The position numbers and the translations under genes are program-made. 64,000 nt of DNA. Origin: Pseudomonadales bacterium. Its GTDB lineage: Bacteria; Pseudomonadota; Gammaproteobacteria; Pseudomonadales; Azotimanducaceae. Position 1 is the first letter of the stretch. Every line of letters starts with the position of its first letter. Under the pieces are notes generated by a model. That model was not told where the DNA came from. It worked only from the letters and a program-made list of their open reading frames with translations, and made no database searches. The stretch covers positions 62,001 through 126,000 of the forward strand of contig JANQPF010000023.1 of NCBI GenBank assembly GCA_028285415.1, given 5' to 3'. Shown in pieces: positions 32,936 to 41,646 of the stretch.

Positions 32936-33784
32936 TCAGTTGACGCTGCTCAGTACCGGGTGAACCGGTGGAAACGTAATGGTGCGGGCACCGCCGGATC
33001 CGCTATGAGACTCAATGCCGTGACGGGCACTGCCACGCAGCTTGGCCGTCCCCTCCTCGAGCTGGACCAGAACCGTACCACCCTGCTTCGTGATGCGCCC
33101 GGCGTGTACGGCGGCCTGGCAGACGATGCTGGAGAACGCGTAGCGATCAGTACCCGTGATGCGTCTGTACCGGAGATTACCGGGCGCTTCGGGGCAGACG
33201 AATGCAAATCGCTGGCCCACCAGATTACGGTTGGCAAGCCCGGTAGCCGTGAACTTGGTGTCCCATTTCAGTCGCGGCAGGTAGTCGGCCTGCACCTTGT
33301 TCTGCGGATCCACATGAGTCGATCCGACAAACTGAAAGCTTCTGGCGGTCTGCGGGAAGCTGCCTGAACGGACATCGTGGGCCTCGCTGCCTTCGTAGTT
33401 CGCGAGCCCGGGATTCAGCTGTACGGTGACCGTGCCACCTTCACGACCTACCGCGCCCGCATGCACGGCGGCAACGCAAATGGCACTGTCGGTGGTGTAT
33501 CGGCCCGTGCCGAATATCTCGGTGTCGGCATCACGGACCGTGAACTCCGGACATTCGAAGAAAAGCCGCTGACCGACATACTTGTCGTTGTCGACCTGAA
33601 AGTGATTCAAGACCGTATTCCACTCGAGCTGCTTGGGCTGTGGTTGACCGGTCTCAGCAAAGGCAAGCGGGTTTGAGAAGACGTGAAGCGCCAACAGCAC
33701 GCTCACGGCAATGATCTCTATGCGAGTCCAGAACGCACGCTTGCACGCTACCGGTTGAGATGCGCTGGGTATATCCAATTCCAT
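32936..33784 (-). CDS. Secreted protein with two LCCL domains
   Basis: 282 residues from the ATG at 33784, preceded by GGAGTGAAATC. A signal anchor or peptide spans IEIIAVSVLLALHVFSNPLAFA. Two LCCL domains follow, about residues 75-160 and 185-270: YVGQRLFFECPEF with GTGRYTTDSAICVAAVHAG, then NLVGQRFAFVCPEA with GTDRYAFSSIVCQAAVHAG. Each contains the paired Cys and the GG(T)V.V...G motif. LCCL domains occur in extracellular eukaryotic proteins and in scattered bacterial secreted proteins; they may bind lipids or polysaccharide. No enzyme domain is attached, so a binding or adhesive role is the best guess. Upstream on the same strand lies a group I globin. Confidence 0.88.
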   Translation of the reverse strand: MELDIPSASQPVACKRAFWTRIEIIAVSVLLALHVFSNPLAFAETGQPQPKQLEWNTVLNHFQVDNDKYVGQRLFFECPEFTVRDADTEIFGTGRYTTDSAICVAAVHAGAVGREGGTVTVQLNPGLANYEGSEAHDVRSGSFPQTARSFQFVGSTHVDPQNKVQADYLPRLKWDTKFTATGLANRNLVGQRFAFVCPEAPGNLRYRRITGTDRYAFSSIVCQAAVHAGRITKQGGTVLVQLEEGTAKLRGSARHGIESHSGSGGARTITFPPVHPVLSSVN

Positions 33785-33886
33785 GATTTCACTCCTGTGG
33801 TTTGATGACGTAGCCGACGCCTGCTGCCGTCGGGTCATACGCTTAAGCGGAGTAAGGACCGCGAAACGACACACAGGAGAAAATTT

Positions 33887-34279
33887 TTATTTCAACGGTA
33901 ATACTGCTCTGCGCTTCGCCGACAGCCGGGCAACAACCGCCGCTGTCAGTCCAGAGCTCACGTTCAAATCTTTGAGGGTTCGTTCGACGATGCGCAGCAG
34001 CACGTCGAAGTGCCACTCTCGCAGACCCTGGCTCAAAATCAGCAGATGGTGAGCTTCCGCCAGCACAAGCCCACTACTGGTGTCCTCGCCACCAAGAAGC
34101 TCTGCCAGCAGCACCTCCTGGTGATGCATGACGCGTGCAACGTCTACGTCAGCAAAGAATCGAGACAGGTGCTCGTCGTTCAAAAGGTTGAAGTACAACG
34201 CGCCGACAAATGTCTGCACGCCGGCTTCGCCGCCCAGCTGCTGATAGAGGGATGAGGTCTGAGTATCGTGGGGACGCAT
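33887..34279 (-). CDS. Group I truncated haemoglobin-like protein
   Basis: 130 residues. SLYQQLGGEAGVQTFVGALYFNLLND is the characteristic start of group I (2-on-2) globins, followed by RFFADVDVARVMHHQEVLLAELLGG. The proximal His region is AEAHHLLILSQGLREWHFDVLLRIV, where one of the paired His would bind haem iron. The C-terminus has a degenerate helix H. Members are involved in oxygen or NO chemistry. It lies 42 bases after the kinase stop on the opposite side; transcription runs from this gene away from the kinase gene's 3' end, so they are separate units reading in the same direction. Confidence 0.82.
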   Translation of the reverse strand: MRPHDTQTSSLYQQLGGEAGVQTFVGALYFNLLNDEHLSRFFADVDVARVMHHQEVLLAELLGGEDTSSGLVLAEAHHLLILSQGLREWHFDVLLRIVERTLKDLNVSSGLTAAVVARLSAKRRAVLPLK

Positions 34280-34321
34280 GTCGTTTCCTTGTCGGTATTA
34301 CCCGATAAAGCGAAACCAGCG

Positions 34322-37084
34322 TCACTCAACGACACCCGCCCTGCAGCTGTTTGCCTCCACGCTGCCACGGAAGTCGTCGGCAATCGATGCCAGCACGTCC
34401 CGCTGTGCGGATACGTGTTCGGAAAAACTGGATCGCAGCGCCGCCAGACTGCCATGTGCCGCAATCAGATCCGGCGGCAGAGGCAGGCCGCTGCCGGTCT
34501 CGTAGGTACGCAACCGTTCGAGCACCCGCCAGCGATCCAGCGCATCGAAAAAGGGCGGCGCTTCTTCCCGATAGCGTTTTACAAATTCGTCCAGCATTTG
34601 CCGATCCGGGTCGGCCACGCTGAGCGCCGCCAGGTCATCCCAGAGCGCCGCCCTCGCCGGCCGTTCTTCGCTCGCCTCCAGACGTTCCAGCACATCGGCA
34701 ACTTCCTGCTCGTTGCAGTCGACCTCCAGGTGCAGGGCATGCGCCGCCAGATCCGAGGCACTCCCGAAGACCAGAAGTTTGGCGAAGACGCGCAACATGC
34801 GATCCGGCACGCCCGAGTCGTCGGGAAATGACGCTCGAGCGTTCGAGACACCGGCTACGACCACCTGCAGGGCGCGGCTCGGCGCTTGATCGGCAAATAG
34901 ATAAAGCGCGAGATTCAGTTCAGCAACAAACCGCGCATACACCTGACTCTTTGCATCGAGGAGCTGCAGGGCCTGTTCGGAAGTTGCAATCGCGTCCGCA
35001 ATTCGGCGATCGCGAAACTGCAGTCCGGCGTAGCTACGCAACACGTTGCCAAGGGTGGGGCCGCGGTGTTCTGCATCCTCGAAAATTGCAATGGCTTCGA
35101 GGAATCGCTGCTCAGATTCCGTAAATCGACCCATCCGTCCCAATTGGATGGCGCGATTGTTGAGCATCACCGCAAGCGCCGATGGGTTGCCGGCATCTCT
35201 GGCATACGCGACCGCATCTCGCCAATGCTGGACTTCCAGAGCCTGATTACCGGCACGCCGAGCGACACCGGCATGCAGCTGACTCAGCCGGCTGCGAATT
35301 CTCGGCTCGTTGACCTCGTACTGCTGGACAACCTGGGTCATGGCGTCCGTTTCTTCGTCGGCGCGGCCATGCTGCCGCAAACGGTTCAAGGCACCGACAT
35401 ACGAGTACTGTGCGTCGAGCCAGAGCGTAACCTGGTCTTCCCCGTCCGGCCGCGCCGGCAGGTGTTCAGCAAAATAGTCGGCCGCCTGCTGTGGATTCGT
35501 GCGCGCATAAGTGCCACCGACACCCGCAATACCGAGCAGGTGAGCGTAATCAGCCCGCTCGTCCAGCCGTGGCGCTACCTGCACCACCGCCTGGAACGCC
35601 CGCTGCTCCTCCTCGACGAGGCCGAGACTGGAATAAATCTCAGCCAGATTCTTCTGCACTTCAAACGCAAGCTCAGGGTCAGCCGCAACCCGCTGTTCGA
35701 TCGCCGGCTGCGCCCTTACCAAAGCCTCAGCCAGAGACAGGTTGGCCCCACTGCCGCCGAACGGATCGGCGTTCTGAAACACGTCAGTCAGAATCTGCTG
35801 TGCGGCGGCACTCCGTTCAGCCTGCGCCCGCGCCTCGCTCGCGAGTCGAAGGGAGACGGCCGTTGCCAGACTCAGCCCCAGGGCCAACGCAACGCTGACG
35901 CTGACAATTCCGGCGTTACGACGAATGAAGCGACGTGTCACATACCAGTGGGACTGGCGGACCGCCATGACCGGCTGATCGGCCAGGAAACGCTGCAGAT
36001 CGTCGCTGAAGGCACTCACTGAGGGGTACCGGCGGTCCGGGTCCTGGGACAACGCCATCATCGTGATTGCATCAAGATCTGCAGCAACGGCTGCATTCGA
36101 GGTGCCGGGTCCGGAAATATCTTCGTTGAGAATGACGCCGATCGCTTCGTTGAGCGACATGTCAGCAAGGTTTCTGGGCGGATGCCCCGTCAGCATTTCG
36201 TACAAAAGCAGGCCCAGCTGATATACATCGCTTGCGACGCTGACCAGATTACCCGACACCTGCTCGGGACTTGCATACTGTAACGTCAGAGGGCTTCCCT
36301 GCGTCCGGGTGACGACGCCGTCGTCCACTTCTGCAAGCACGGTGGCAACCCCAAAATCCAGCAGCCGCGATCGCCCTTGAGAATCGACCAGGACGTTCTG
36401 CGGTTTGATGTCCCGGTGCACGATCAAGCGCTCGTGCGCGTGGCTGACCGTCCGGCAGACCTCAACGAAAAGCGCAATCCGCTCGCGCAGGGTCAGCGTT
36501 TGCGCATGTGTGACAACGTCTTCCCCGTCCACATACTCCATGGCAAACCAGGGCCGGCCATCTGCGAGGAACCCGCCGTCGAGGAAGCGCGCGAGACCGG
36601 GGTGATCGAGAGAGGCAAGAATCCTGCGTTCGCGGAAAAACCGCGCTTTGACCTCGGCGTCGGCCGTCTGCGACCAGAGAATTTTGATGGCCGCGCGCTG
36701 CTGATACTCGCCGACCGTCGATGGCGCTGCGACCACCTCCGAGCCGGACGAAGTATCTGGTTCGGCAGGATCCACCACCCCGGGTTCGACGCGCGTGGCA
36801 TAAAACACCTGCCCCATGCCACCCGAACCCAGCTGTTTGTGCAGCCGCCATCGGCCGGCGTGCGTCCCTTCGTCTGTTTCACCCGCTCCGGCCAGCGTCT
36901 CGTTGACGCGTGCAGCCAACTCGGACAGCAGGATGCCGTCGCGGGGCTGCATCAGCCGCTCGAGGCCTTCGCGCTCAGCCTCGCTCAAACCGGCAAGAAA
37001 CGCGGCCCGCTCTTCTTCGCGCAACTCGAGCACCTGGTCCAACAGAGCATCGAGGCGGGCAAATGTCGGGGATCCTTCCGTCAC
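34322..37084 (-). CDS. Serine/threonine protein kinase with membrane helix and TPR-like C-terminus
   Basis: 920 residues from a GTG that overlaps the sigma factor stop (GTGA). The kinase domain spans about 80-360: GSGGMGQVFYATRV as the Gly-rich loop, AAIKIL with the ATP-binding Lys, HRDIKPQNVLVD as the catalytic loop and LLDFGVATVL as the DFG region. A hydrophobic segment near residue 390 (IVSVSVALALGLSLATAVSL) should cross the membrane. The rest is helical repeats resembling TPRs (ALAVMLNNRAIQLGRMGRF). The domain order matches kinases that accompany X6-type ECF sigma factors. The signal it senses is unknown. Confidence 0.93.
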   Translation of the reverse strand: MTEGSPTFARLDALLDQVLELREEERAAFLAGLSEAEREGLERLMQPRDGILLSELAARVNETLAGAGETDEGTHAGRWRLHKQLGSGGMGQVFYATRVEPGVVDPAEPDTSSGSEVVAAPSTVGEYQQRAAIKILWSQTADAEVKARFFRERRILASLDHPGLARFLDGGFLADGRPWFAMEYVDGEDVVTHAQTLTLRERIALFVEVCRTVSHAHERLIVHRDIKPQNVLVDSQGRSRLLDFGVATVLAEVDDGVVTRTQGSPLTLQYASPEQVSGNLVSVASDVYQLGLLLYEMLTGHPPRNLADMSLNEAIGVILNEDISGPGTSNAAVAADLDAITMMALSQDPDRRYPSVSAFSDDLQRFLADQPVMAVRQSHWYVTRRFIRRNAGIVSVSVALALGLSLATAVSLRLASEARAQAERSAAAQQILTDVFQNADPFGGSGANLSLAEALVRAQPAIEQRVAADPELAFEVQKNLAEIYSSLGLVEEEQRAFQAVVQVAPRLDERADYAHLLGIAGVGGTYARTNPQQAADYFAEHLPARPDGEDQVTLWLDAQYSYVGALNRLRQHGRADEETDAMTQVVQQYEVNEPRIRSRLSQLHAGVARRAGNQALEVQHWRDAVAYARDAGNPSALAVMLNNRAIQLGRMGRFTESEQRFLEAIAIFEDAEHRGPTLGNVLRSYAGLQFRDRRIADAIATSEQALQLLDAKSQVYARFVAELNLALYLFADQAPSRALQVVVAGVSNARASFPDDSGVPDRMLRVFAKLLVFGSASDLAAHALHLEVDCNEQEVADVLERLEASEERPARAALWDDLAALSVADPDRQMLDEFVKRYREEAPPFFDALDRWRVLERLRTYETGSGLPLPPDLIAAHGSLAALRSSFSEHVSAQRDVLASIADDFRGSVEANSCRAGVVE

Positions 37085-37653
37085 GCCTGGCTTTCGAAGA
37101 AGTGACTGAGCCAGAGTTCCGCGCGTTTGAGCTTGCGCTGCACGGTGCGCAGGTTGGTCTCGGTCAGCTGAGCAATCTGCCCGGTGTCGAGACCCGCAAA
37201 GCAGGACAAATCAACCAATTCGGCGAGCTCAGGACTGTGCTCGGCAAGAGTTTCCAGGGCCTGATGGGTCAGGACAATGTGTTCCGGATTTTCCAGGTCA
37301 CCGAAGTCGTGTGACGTGAACGTGACCGCAAAACGTCCACCACCCCGCTTAGCGGCGTTGTCCGCGCGATAGGTGTCCACCACAATCTGGCGCATCGCGC
37401 GCGCGGCGATGGCAAAGAAGTGGCGCCGATCGTTGACCTCGGCAACCTTGCCGTCGACAAGCTTCTCATACGCTTCATGCACGAGCACGGTCGTCTGCAC
37501 CCGTTGCCCCACCTCAGAGCGCCGCAGCTGCTGACGGGCCAGTTGCTGCATGTCCGCATAGACCAGCGAAACCACCCGGTCGAGAGATCTGACATCACCC
37601 GCGGAGTACTGCTGCAGCAGCCGGGTCACCTCATGGGCTTCACCTTCATGCAT
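37081..37653 (-). CDS. ECF-like RNA polymerase sigma factor, X6/TIGR02999 type
   Basis: 190 residues from the ATG at 37653, with GAGGTGTG upstream; a longer reading adds a non-homologous N-terminus. Region 2 is seen in LLQQYSAGDVRSLDRVVSLVYADM and TTVLVHEAYEKLVDGKV, then NDRRHFFAIAARAMRQIVVD, and region 4 in LDTGQIAQLTETNLRTVQRKL. These match the TIGR02999 group, which is typically encoded beside a Ser/Thr kinase with repeats. Here the kinase start overlaps the sigma stop, so the kinase is likely to act on the sigma factor or on a shared signal path. No anti-sigma factor is recognisable, unless the small membrane protein upstream has that role. Confidence 0.9.
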   Translation of the reverse strand: MHEGEAHEVTRLLQQYSAGDVRSLDRVVSLVYADMQQLARQQLRRSEVGQRVQTTVLVHEAYEKLVDGKVAEVNDRRHFFAIAARAMRQIVVDTYRADNAAKRGGGRFAVTFTSHDFGDLENPEHIVLTHQALETLAEHSPELAELVDLSCFAGLDTGQIAQLTETNLRTVQRKLKRAELWLSHFFESQA

Positions 37654-37661
37654 GACACACC

Positions 37662-37949
37662 TCAATTGCTGAGTCGCAGGGCAACGAACGCCCAAACCAC
37701 GAGCGAGAGCATTACCCAGCAGGCGCGGTGCCATCCCGTCACCCGCTGTCGGATCAACGGGAGACAGAGCAACGGACCCAGCGTCAGCCCGATGACGGTT
37801 GCCGAACTGAAGACAATCGCGGTCAGGAGCTCCAACGGCGGATCCCCCTCCATCCACTCGCGATGCCACATCATGCTGAGCGAAACCAGCAGCGTCGACA
37901 CCCAGGCAACCGCGGTCAGGAGTCCAAGCCATTGCACTTTCATGATCAT
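37662..37949 (-). CDS. Small membrane protein upstream of sigma factor
   Basis: 95 residues from the ATG at 37949 with a GGAGGGACAGG site; a start further upstream is less well supported. Three hydrophobic helices are visible: WLGLLTAVAWVSTLLVSLSM, LELLTAIVFSSATVIGLTLG and CWVMLSLVVWAFVALRL. The loops contain HREWMEGDPP and IRQRVTGWHRA. No family is recognised. Only eight bases separate its stop from the sigma factor ATG, so it is the first gene of a three-gene operon. It might relay a membrane signal to the sigma factor or kinase, but this is inference from position only. Confidence 0.65.
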   Translation of the reverse strand: MIMKVQWLGLLTAVAWVSTLLVSLSMMWHREWMEGDPPLELLTAIVFSSATVIGLTLGPLLCLPLIRQRVTGWHRACWVMLSLVVWAFVALRLSN

Positions 37950-38136
37950 GCGCCCTGTCCCTCCGAACGCGAACACCACAAGGATATATCGGCGGTGACC
38001 AGCCTGCATGCGAATGTCCGCTGAGTCACGAGAACTCCTGACGCAAAGAGCTTGTTGACAGGCATGGGCACTTCTTTGATTGCAGCACCTCCCTTATGCG
38101 AAGAAAGTGTCGAGAAACGACATTGCAGCAGATAAG

Positions 38137-38157
38137 AAAAAAAGCCCGCCGGCGCGC
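38137..38157 (-). terminator. Possible weak intrinsic terminator after the AraC gene
   Basis: Directly after the AraC-family stop the minus strand reads GCGCGCCGGCGGGC followed by seven T and CTT. The GC-rich part can only form a short, tight hairpin, so termination may be weak. Confidence 0.3.
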
Positions 38158-39042
38158 TCAGATCTCAGGGGCAGCACGGCGAACCTCGCCGGGCGGGCGC
38201 CCGGTTTCGCGCCGGAACGCTTTGCGGAAGGCGGGCTCGGAGTCGTAGCCAACCGCTTCGGCAATGGCGAGCATCGATTCGTCCGTGCTTGTGAGCAAGT
38301 CGGTGGCTAGCTGCATTCGCCACTGAACGAGATAGTTGGCTGGTGTCACGCCCGTCAGCTCGCGAAAGCGCTCTGCAAACGCCGTACGGCCGAGCCCGGC
38401 ACGAGCGGCGAGATCCTGCAGGGTCCAGGGTCGGGCGGGTGTCTCGTGAATGGCTGCGAGGGTTTTCGAGATCTGCGGATCTGCAATTGCACCCAACAAG
38501 CCTTCGCACCATCCCGCCTGCATCGCAGCACGCAGCACCTGCACGAAGAGTGCACTGGCGTACCATTCCAGAGTCGCCTCCGTCCCAGGTGGCTCGGCTT
38601 CCAGCTCAACGACAATGAGGTCAATCAGCCGCTTCGTTTGCGGATCGTCGTGCGCGACGATCACCGCTTCCGGCAGGGCATCCAGCAACGGCCAGACGGC
38701 GCGACCCTGGAATTCGAAGAAGCCGCATAGCATCAGGCTTTCCGCGGCATTTATCGGCACAGGTTCGGCGGTGTTCACATCCTCGGGGTCCGGTGCATCC
38801 GCACTCGAACTCACCACATGTTCAGCGTCTCTCGGCAGGACCAGGAGATCCCCGGGCTGCAAAGCGCGCGGCTCAGCACCCGCCATATGCAGCCACGAGT
38901 TGCCGCGCTGTATCAGATGAAACGTCGCCATACGCTGACCCGAGGTATCCACAGCCCACGCGCCGCGGTAGCTCGCGTGCACGAACACGCCCGCCGAAGG
39001 CTTCAAGCGGCGCAGAATCAGACTAAGCGTGTCGGCAGACAT
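38158..39042 (-). CDS. AraC-family regulator with N-terminal cupin domain
   Basis: 294 residues from the ATG at 39042; the ribosome site is poor, and an N-terminally extended version has no support. The cupin_6-type sensor domain covers about 1-170 (VFVHASYRGAWAVDTSG, MATFHLIQRGNSWLHM, LQPGDLLVLPRDAEHVV). The DNA-binding domain has the two AraC helix-turn-helix units: WTLQDLAARAGLGRTAFAERF and LLTSTDESMLAIAEAVGYDS, ending in FRKAFRRETGRPPGEVRR. It is divergent from grxC with 152 bases between the starts, so it may control the glutaredoxin and reductase genes, although cupin_6 regulators usually respond to small organic ligands. Confidence 0.92.
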   Translation of the reverse strand: MSADTLSLILRRLKPSAGVFVHASYRGAWAVDTSGQRMATFHLIQRGNSWLHMAGAEPRALQPGDLLVLPRDAEHVVSSSADAPDPEDVNTAEPVPINAAESLMLCGFFEFQGRAVWPLLDALPEAVIVAHDDPQTKRLIDLIVVELEAEPPGTEATLEWYASALFVQVLRAAMQAGWCEGLLGAIADPQISKTLAAIHETPARPWTLQDLAARAGLGRTAFAERFRELTGVTPANYLVQWRMQLATDLLTSTDESMLAIAEAVGYDSEPAFRKAFRRETGRPPGEVRRAAPEI

Positions 39043-39194
39043 GTGTACTCGTCTGAGCAGGTAATACGGAGCGGACGATCGGACACAAATCGCGGCTGTT
39101 CGGGTACAGGGTTTTCGCCCCCCACCAGGCACAATCCTCCCATACCTGCGCTGGAGAGCCAGCGTGAAGCCACACATGAACCGGAGTCGTTACC

Positions 39195-39443
39195 ATGAAC
39201 ATCGAAATCTATACCAAGAATTACTGTCCGTACTGTCACCGCGCCAAGGAGCTACTGGACGCCCGCGGACTAGCGTACACGGAATATGACGTCACGTTCG
39301 ACCGTGACGGCCAGCGTGAAATGGTGGAACGAACCGACGGCCACACCGTGCCGCAGATCATCATCGACGGCCAGCCAATCGGCGGATCGGACAAGCTGGT
39401 ATCTCTGGCACAAAGCGGCGCTCTGTCTGGCGAGACTGCCTGA
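39195..39443 (+). CDS. grxC: Glutaredoxin 3
   Basis: 82 residues, the standard GrxC length. The active site CPYC lies at residues 12-15 (IYTKNYCPYCHRAKELLD), and the glutathione-binding parts TVPQIIIDGQPIGGSDKL are complete. It reduces disulfides and mixed glutathione disulfides in the cytoplasm. The disulfide reductase-like flavoprotein gene follows after 39 bases, so the two are probably co-transcribed and the flavoprotein could be the electron source or share a substrate. Confidence 0.95.
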   Translation: MNIEIYTKNYCPYCHRAKELLDARGLAYTEYDVTFDRDGQREMVERTDGHTVPQIIIDGQPIGGSDKLVSLAQSGALSGETA

Positions 39444-39482
39444 CCCGCTCCAGAAGGACACAGGAATAGAAGGAACACGACC

Positions 39483-40829
39483 ATGAGCAAACACTACGAC
39501 ATCATCATCATTGGCGGCGGCAACGCCGGATTCGGCGTGTCGTCTATCGCCGCCGAAGCAGGCAAAACCATTGCGTTCATCGAAGGACGCGATTTCGGCG
39601 GCACCTGCCCGAACCGCGGCTGCACCCCCAAGAAGGTCCTCGTTGCGGCGGCCCACGCGCTCGACGAAATCAATCGCGCCGACGCTCACGGCATTTCCGT
39701 CGCCGAGCCTACCCTCAGCTGGTCGCGTCTGATCGACCGTGCACAGGACATGATCTCCTTCATTCCGGACGCGATGGCGGACGTTGCCGCCCAGCGTGGC
39801 GATGTCTACGCGGGCTACGCGCGCTTCACCGGCCCCGATTCCGTAGAGGTGAACGGAGAAACACTGACAGCCGAGCACATTGTCATTGCCACCGGCTCAA
39901 AACCGCGCGCTCTGCCAATCCCGGGCGCAGAGCTCATGATTTCGTCCGACGAAGTGTTGAGTAGTCGCGATCAGCCTGAGGACGTCATCTTCATCGGCGG
40001 CGGCGTCATTGCGCTCGAGTTTGCGCATGTCTATCAGCGCGCCGGTACCCGGGTGACCATTCTCGAGGTCATGCCGCAGCTCTTGCCACGACTTGAGGCG
40101 GACGCCGTGGCGCAGCTTCGCGCAGAGACGGAACGCCTCGGTATCAACGTGCACACCAGCGTCAACGCCATCAGCATCGAAGCCGAGGGTGACCGCCTGG
40201 CGGTTGACGTTGAGATTGACGGTGAGCACAAACGCCTGGTGGCAGATCGCGTGGTCAATGGCGCCGGCCGCGTGGCCAACGTCGACTCGCTCAACCTCGA
40301 AGCCGCCGGCGTCGAGCACGATGGCGTTGCCGTGCAGCTGGACAAAACGCTGCGATCAGTCAGCAACCCGCGGATCTACGTTGTGGGTGACGCACTCGCG
40401 CAATCACCACAACTCTCCCCGCTTGCAACGTGGGAAGGCCGCATTGTGGGTCAGAACATCACCGAGAACGCAGGTATCGAACCGGACTATCGGGTGATTC
40501 CGAGCGTTGTGCACACTGTCCCCTCGCTTGCGACGGTGGGACTGACGGAAGCTGAAGCCAGCGATGCCGGGCACGCCGTACGCGTAACCGTCAACGATAT
40601 GACCGGTTGGTTCTCCGGCAAGAGCTACGCAGAAACCGTTGCCTGGTCAAAAGTACTGGTGGATGAGACGACGGACCAGATTGTCGGGGCGCACCTGGTC
40701 GGCCACCGCGCGGAAGAGCTGGTGCACACGTTTGCGCTTGCAATGCAGCACGGGATCACCGCTACGAAGCTCAAGGAATCGCAGTTTGCGTTTCCTACCT
40801 TCTCGAGCGATGTTAAAAATCTGCTCTGA
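39483..40829 (+). CDS. Pyridine nucleotide-disulfide reductase-like flavoprotein with altered active site
   Basis: 448 residues. The FAD motif is IIIIGGGNAGFG, the redox disulfide is GGTCPNRGCTPKKVL with Cys42 and Cys47, the second nucleotide motif is FIGGGVIALEFAHVY followed by an acidic ILE that favours NADH, and the third FAD segment is RIYVVGDALAQSPQLSPLA. The overall pattern is that of glutathione/mycothione/dihydrolipoyl reductases. However, the C-terminal motif that should read HPTxxE is AFPTFSSDVKNLL: the catalytic His is Phe and the Glu is Asp or absent. The dimer-interface acid-base pair is thus missing, and the disulfide substrate or mechanism must differ. It follows grxC in an apparent operon. 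Confidence 0.85.
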   Translation: MSKHYDIIIIGGGNAGFGVSSIAAEAGKTIAFIEGRDFGGTCPNRGCTPKKVLVAAAHALDEINRADAHGISVAEPTLSWSRLIDRAQDMISFIPDAMADVAAQRGDVYAGYARFTGPDSVEVNGETLTAEHIVIATGSKPRALPIPGAELMISSDEVLSSRDQPEDVIFIGGGVIALEFAHVYQRAGTRVTILEVMPQLLPRLEADAVAQLRAETERLGINVHTSVNAISIEAEGDRLAVDVEIDGEHKRLVADRVVNGAGRVANVDSLNLEAAGVEHDGVAVQLDKTLRSVSNPRIYVVGDALAQSPQLSPLATWEGRIVGQNITENAGIEPDYRVIPSVVHTVPSLATVGLTEAEASDAGHAVRVTVNDMTGWFSGKSYAETVAWSKVLVDETTDQIVGAHLVGHRAEELVHTFALAMQHGITATKLKESQFAFPTFSSDVKNLL

Positions 40830-40852
40830 GCGGATTTGACTCGACACCTCAA

Positions 40853-40876
40853 CCCGGCGAGCGGTTGCTCGTCGGG
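40853..40876 (+). terminator. Stem-loop after the flavoprotein gene
   Basis: CCCGGCGAGC and GCTCGTCGGG form a ten-base-pair stem with one G.U pair around a GGTT tetraloop, 24 bases after the stop. No T run follows, so it may need Rho or protect the 3' end instead of terminating by itself. Confidence 0.45.
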
Positions 40877-40920
40877 GCGCGTCACGCCACTGAGAAGCAA
40901 CACCATGATCTTCAGCCTGA

Positions 40921-41646
40921 TTGCGGTCCGTCGAAGATCCGAGGAGACTGTGCTTCCGAGCCGCATTTCAAACAGGAGTTGACCTGAATCGTCCTGGCAG
41001 TGCAAAAACATCTGCTTTCGGCTGGTGTTTCGTTCTAGCTGGTCTTTGCTTCTTCGCGAGAGCCATTGCGGCACTCGTCGCCGGCCCGCCTCCATCGACC
41101 GGAACTGAGATTCTAAAGTGGATCACAGACGCCCGGGTCGTCATGATGCTCGGTAACGAAAGCCTCGTGATTGGTGCCGCCCTGCTCCTGGCTGGAGTGC
41201 ACGGCTGCCACCAGATACTCAGGCCACTCGCCCCGATGAGGGCCTCAGCGGGCGGCGCGCTATTGTTCGCGGCATGCATTGTCTGTTTAGTCCTGGGCAT
41301 TGTGCAAGGTCGTTTTGTTTATCCAATTCACGGCTTGTCTCTCACCCGCCCTGAAGATGCCGAGCTTCTCGCGTCCGTCTATTTCGGCGGTTATCATCTC
41401 GTCGCTCTCGTGTTCGCCGCGGCGACAATCTGCTGGGCGTCAGCAATGCTCAGCACCGCCGACTGGCGGACCCTCGGGTATGCCGGCATCGTCGTTGCAG
41501 CCGGCTCCGTCGTCAGCTCGTACCCGGATTTGATCGGTCCGGCACCTGTCTTTGTCCTGGAAGCCGCACTGGCTCTCTGGTGGGTTGGTGTCGGTTGGAA
41601 GTTGCGCAGGCAGCTAGGCGAGATCCATCCTGACAAACGGGTCTAG
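40921..41646 (+). CDS. Multi-pass membrane protein of unknown function
   Basis: 241 residues if a TTG at 40921 is used; the start is uncertain, because the first 30 residues look non-homologous and a GGAG site near 40974 precedes only a CTG in frame. About six hydrophobic helices follow: FGWCFVLAGLCFFARAIAAL, LGNESLVIGAALLLAGVHG, GALLFAACIVCLVLGI, YHLVALVFAAATICWAS, GYAGIVVAAGSVVSS and FVLEAALALWWVGVGW. The pattern resembles the DUF4386-type membrane proteins but I cannot be sure. It overlaps the HxlR regulator gene tail to tail by four bases. Confidence 0.65.
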   Translation: MRSVEDPRRLCFRAAFQTGVDLNRPGSAKTSAFGWCFVLAGLCFFARAIAALVAGPPPSTGTEILKWITDARVVMMLGNESLVIGAALLLAGVHGCHQILRPLAPMRASAGGALLFAACIVCLVLGIVQGRFVYPIHGLSLTRPEDAELLASVYFGGYHLVALVFAAATICWASAMLSTADWRTLGYAGIVVAAGSVVSSYPDLIGPAPVFVLEAALALWWVGVGWKLRRQLGEIHPDKRV

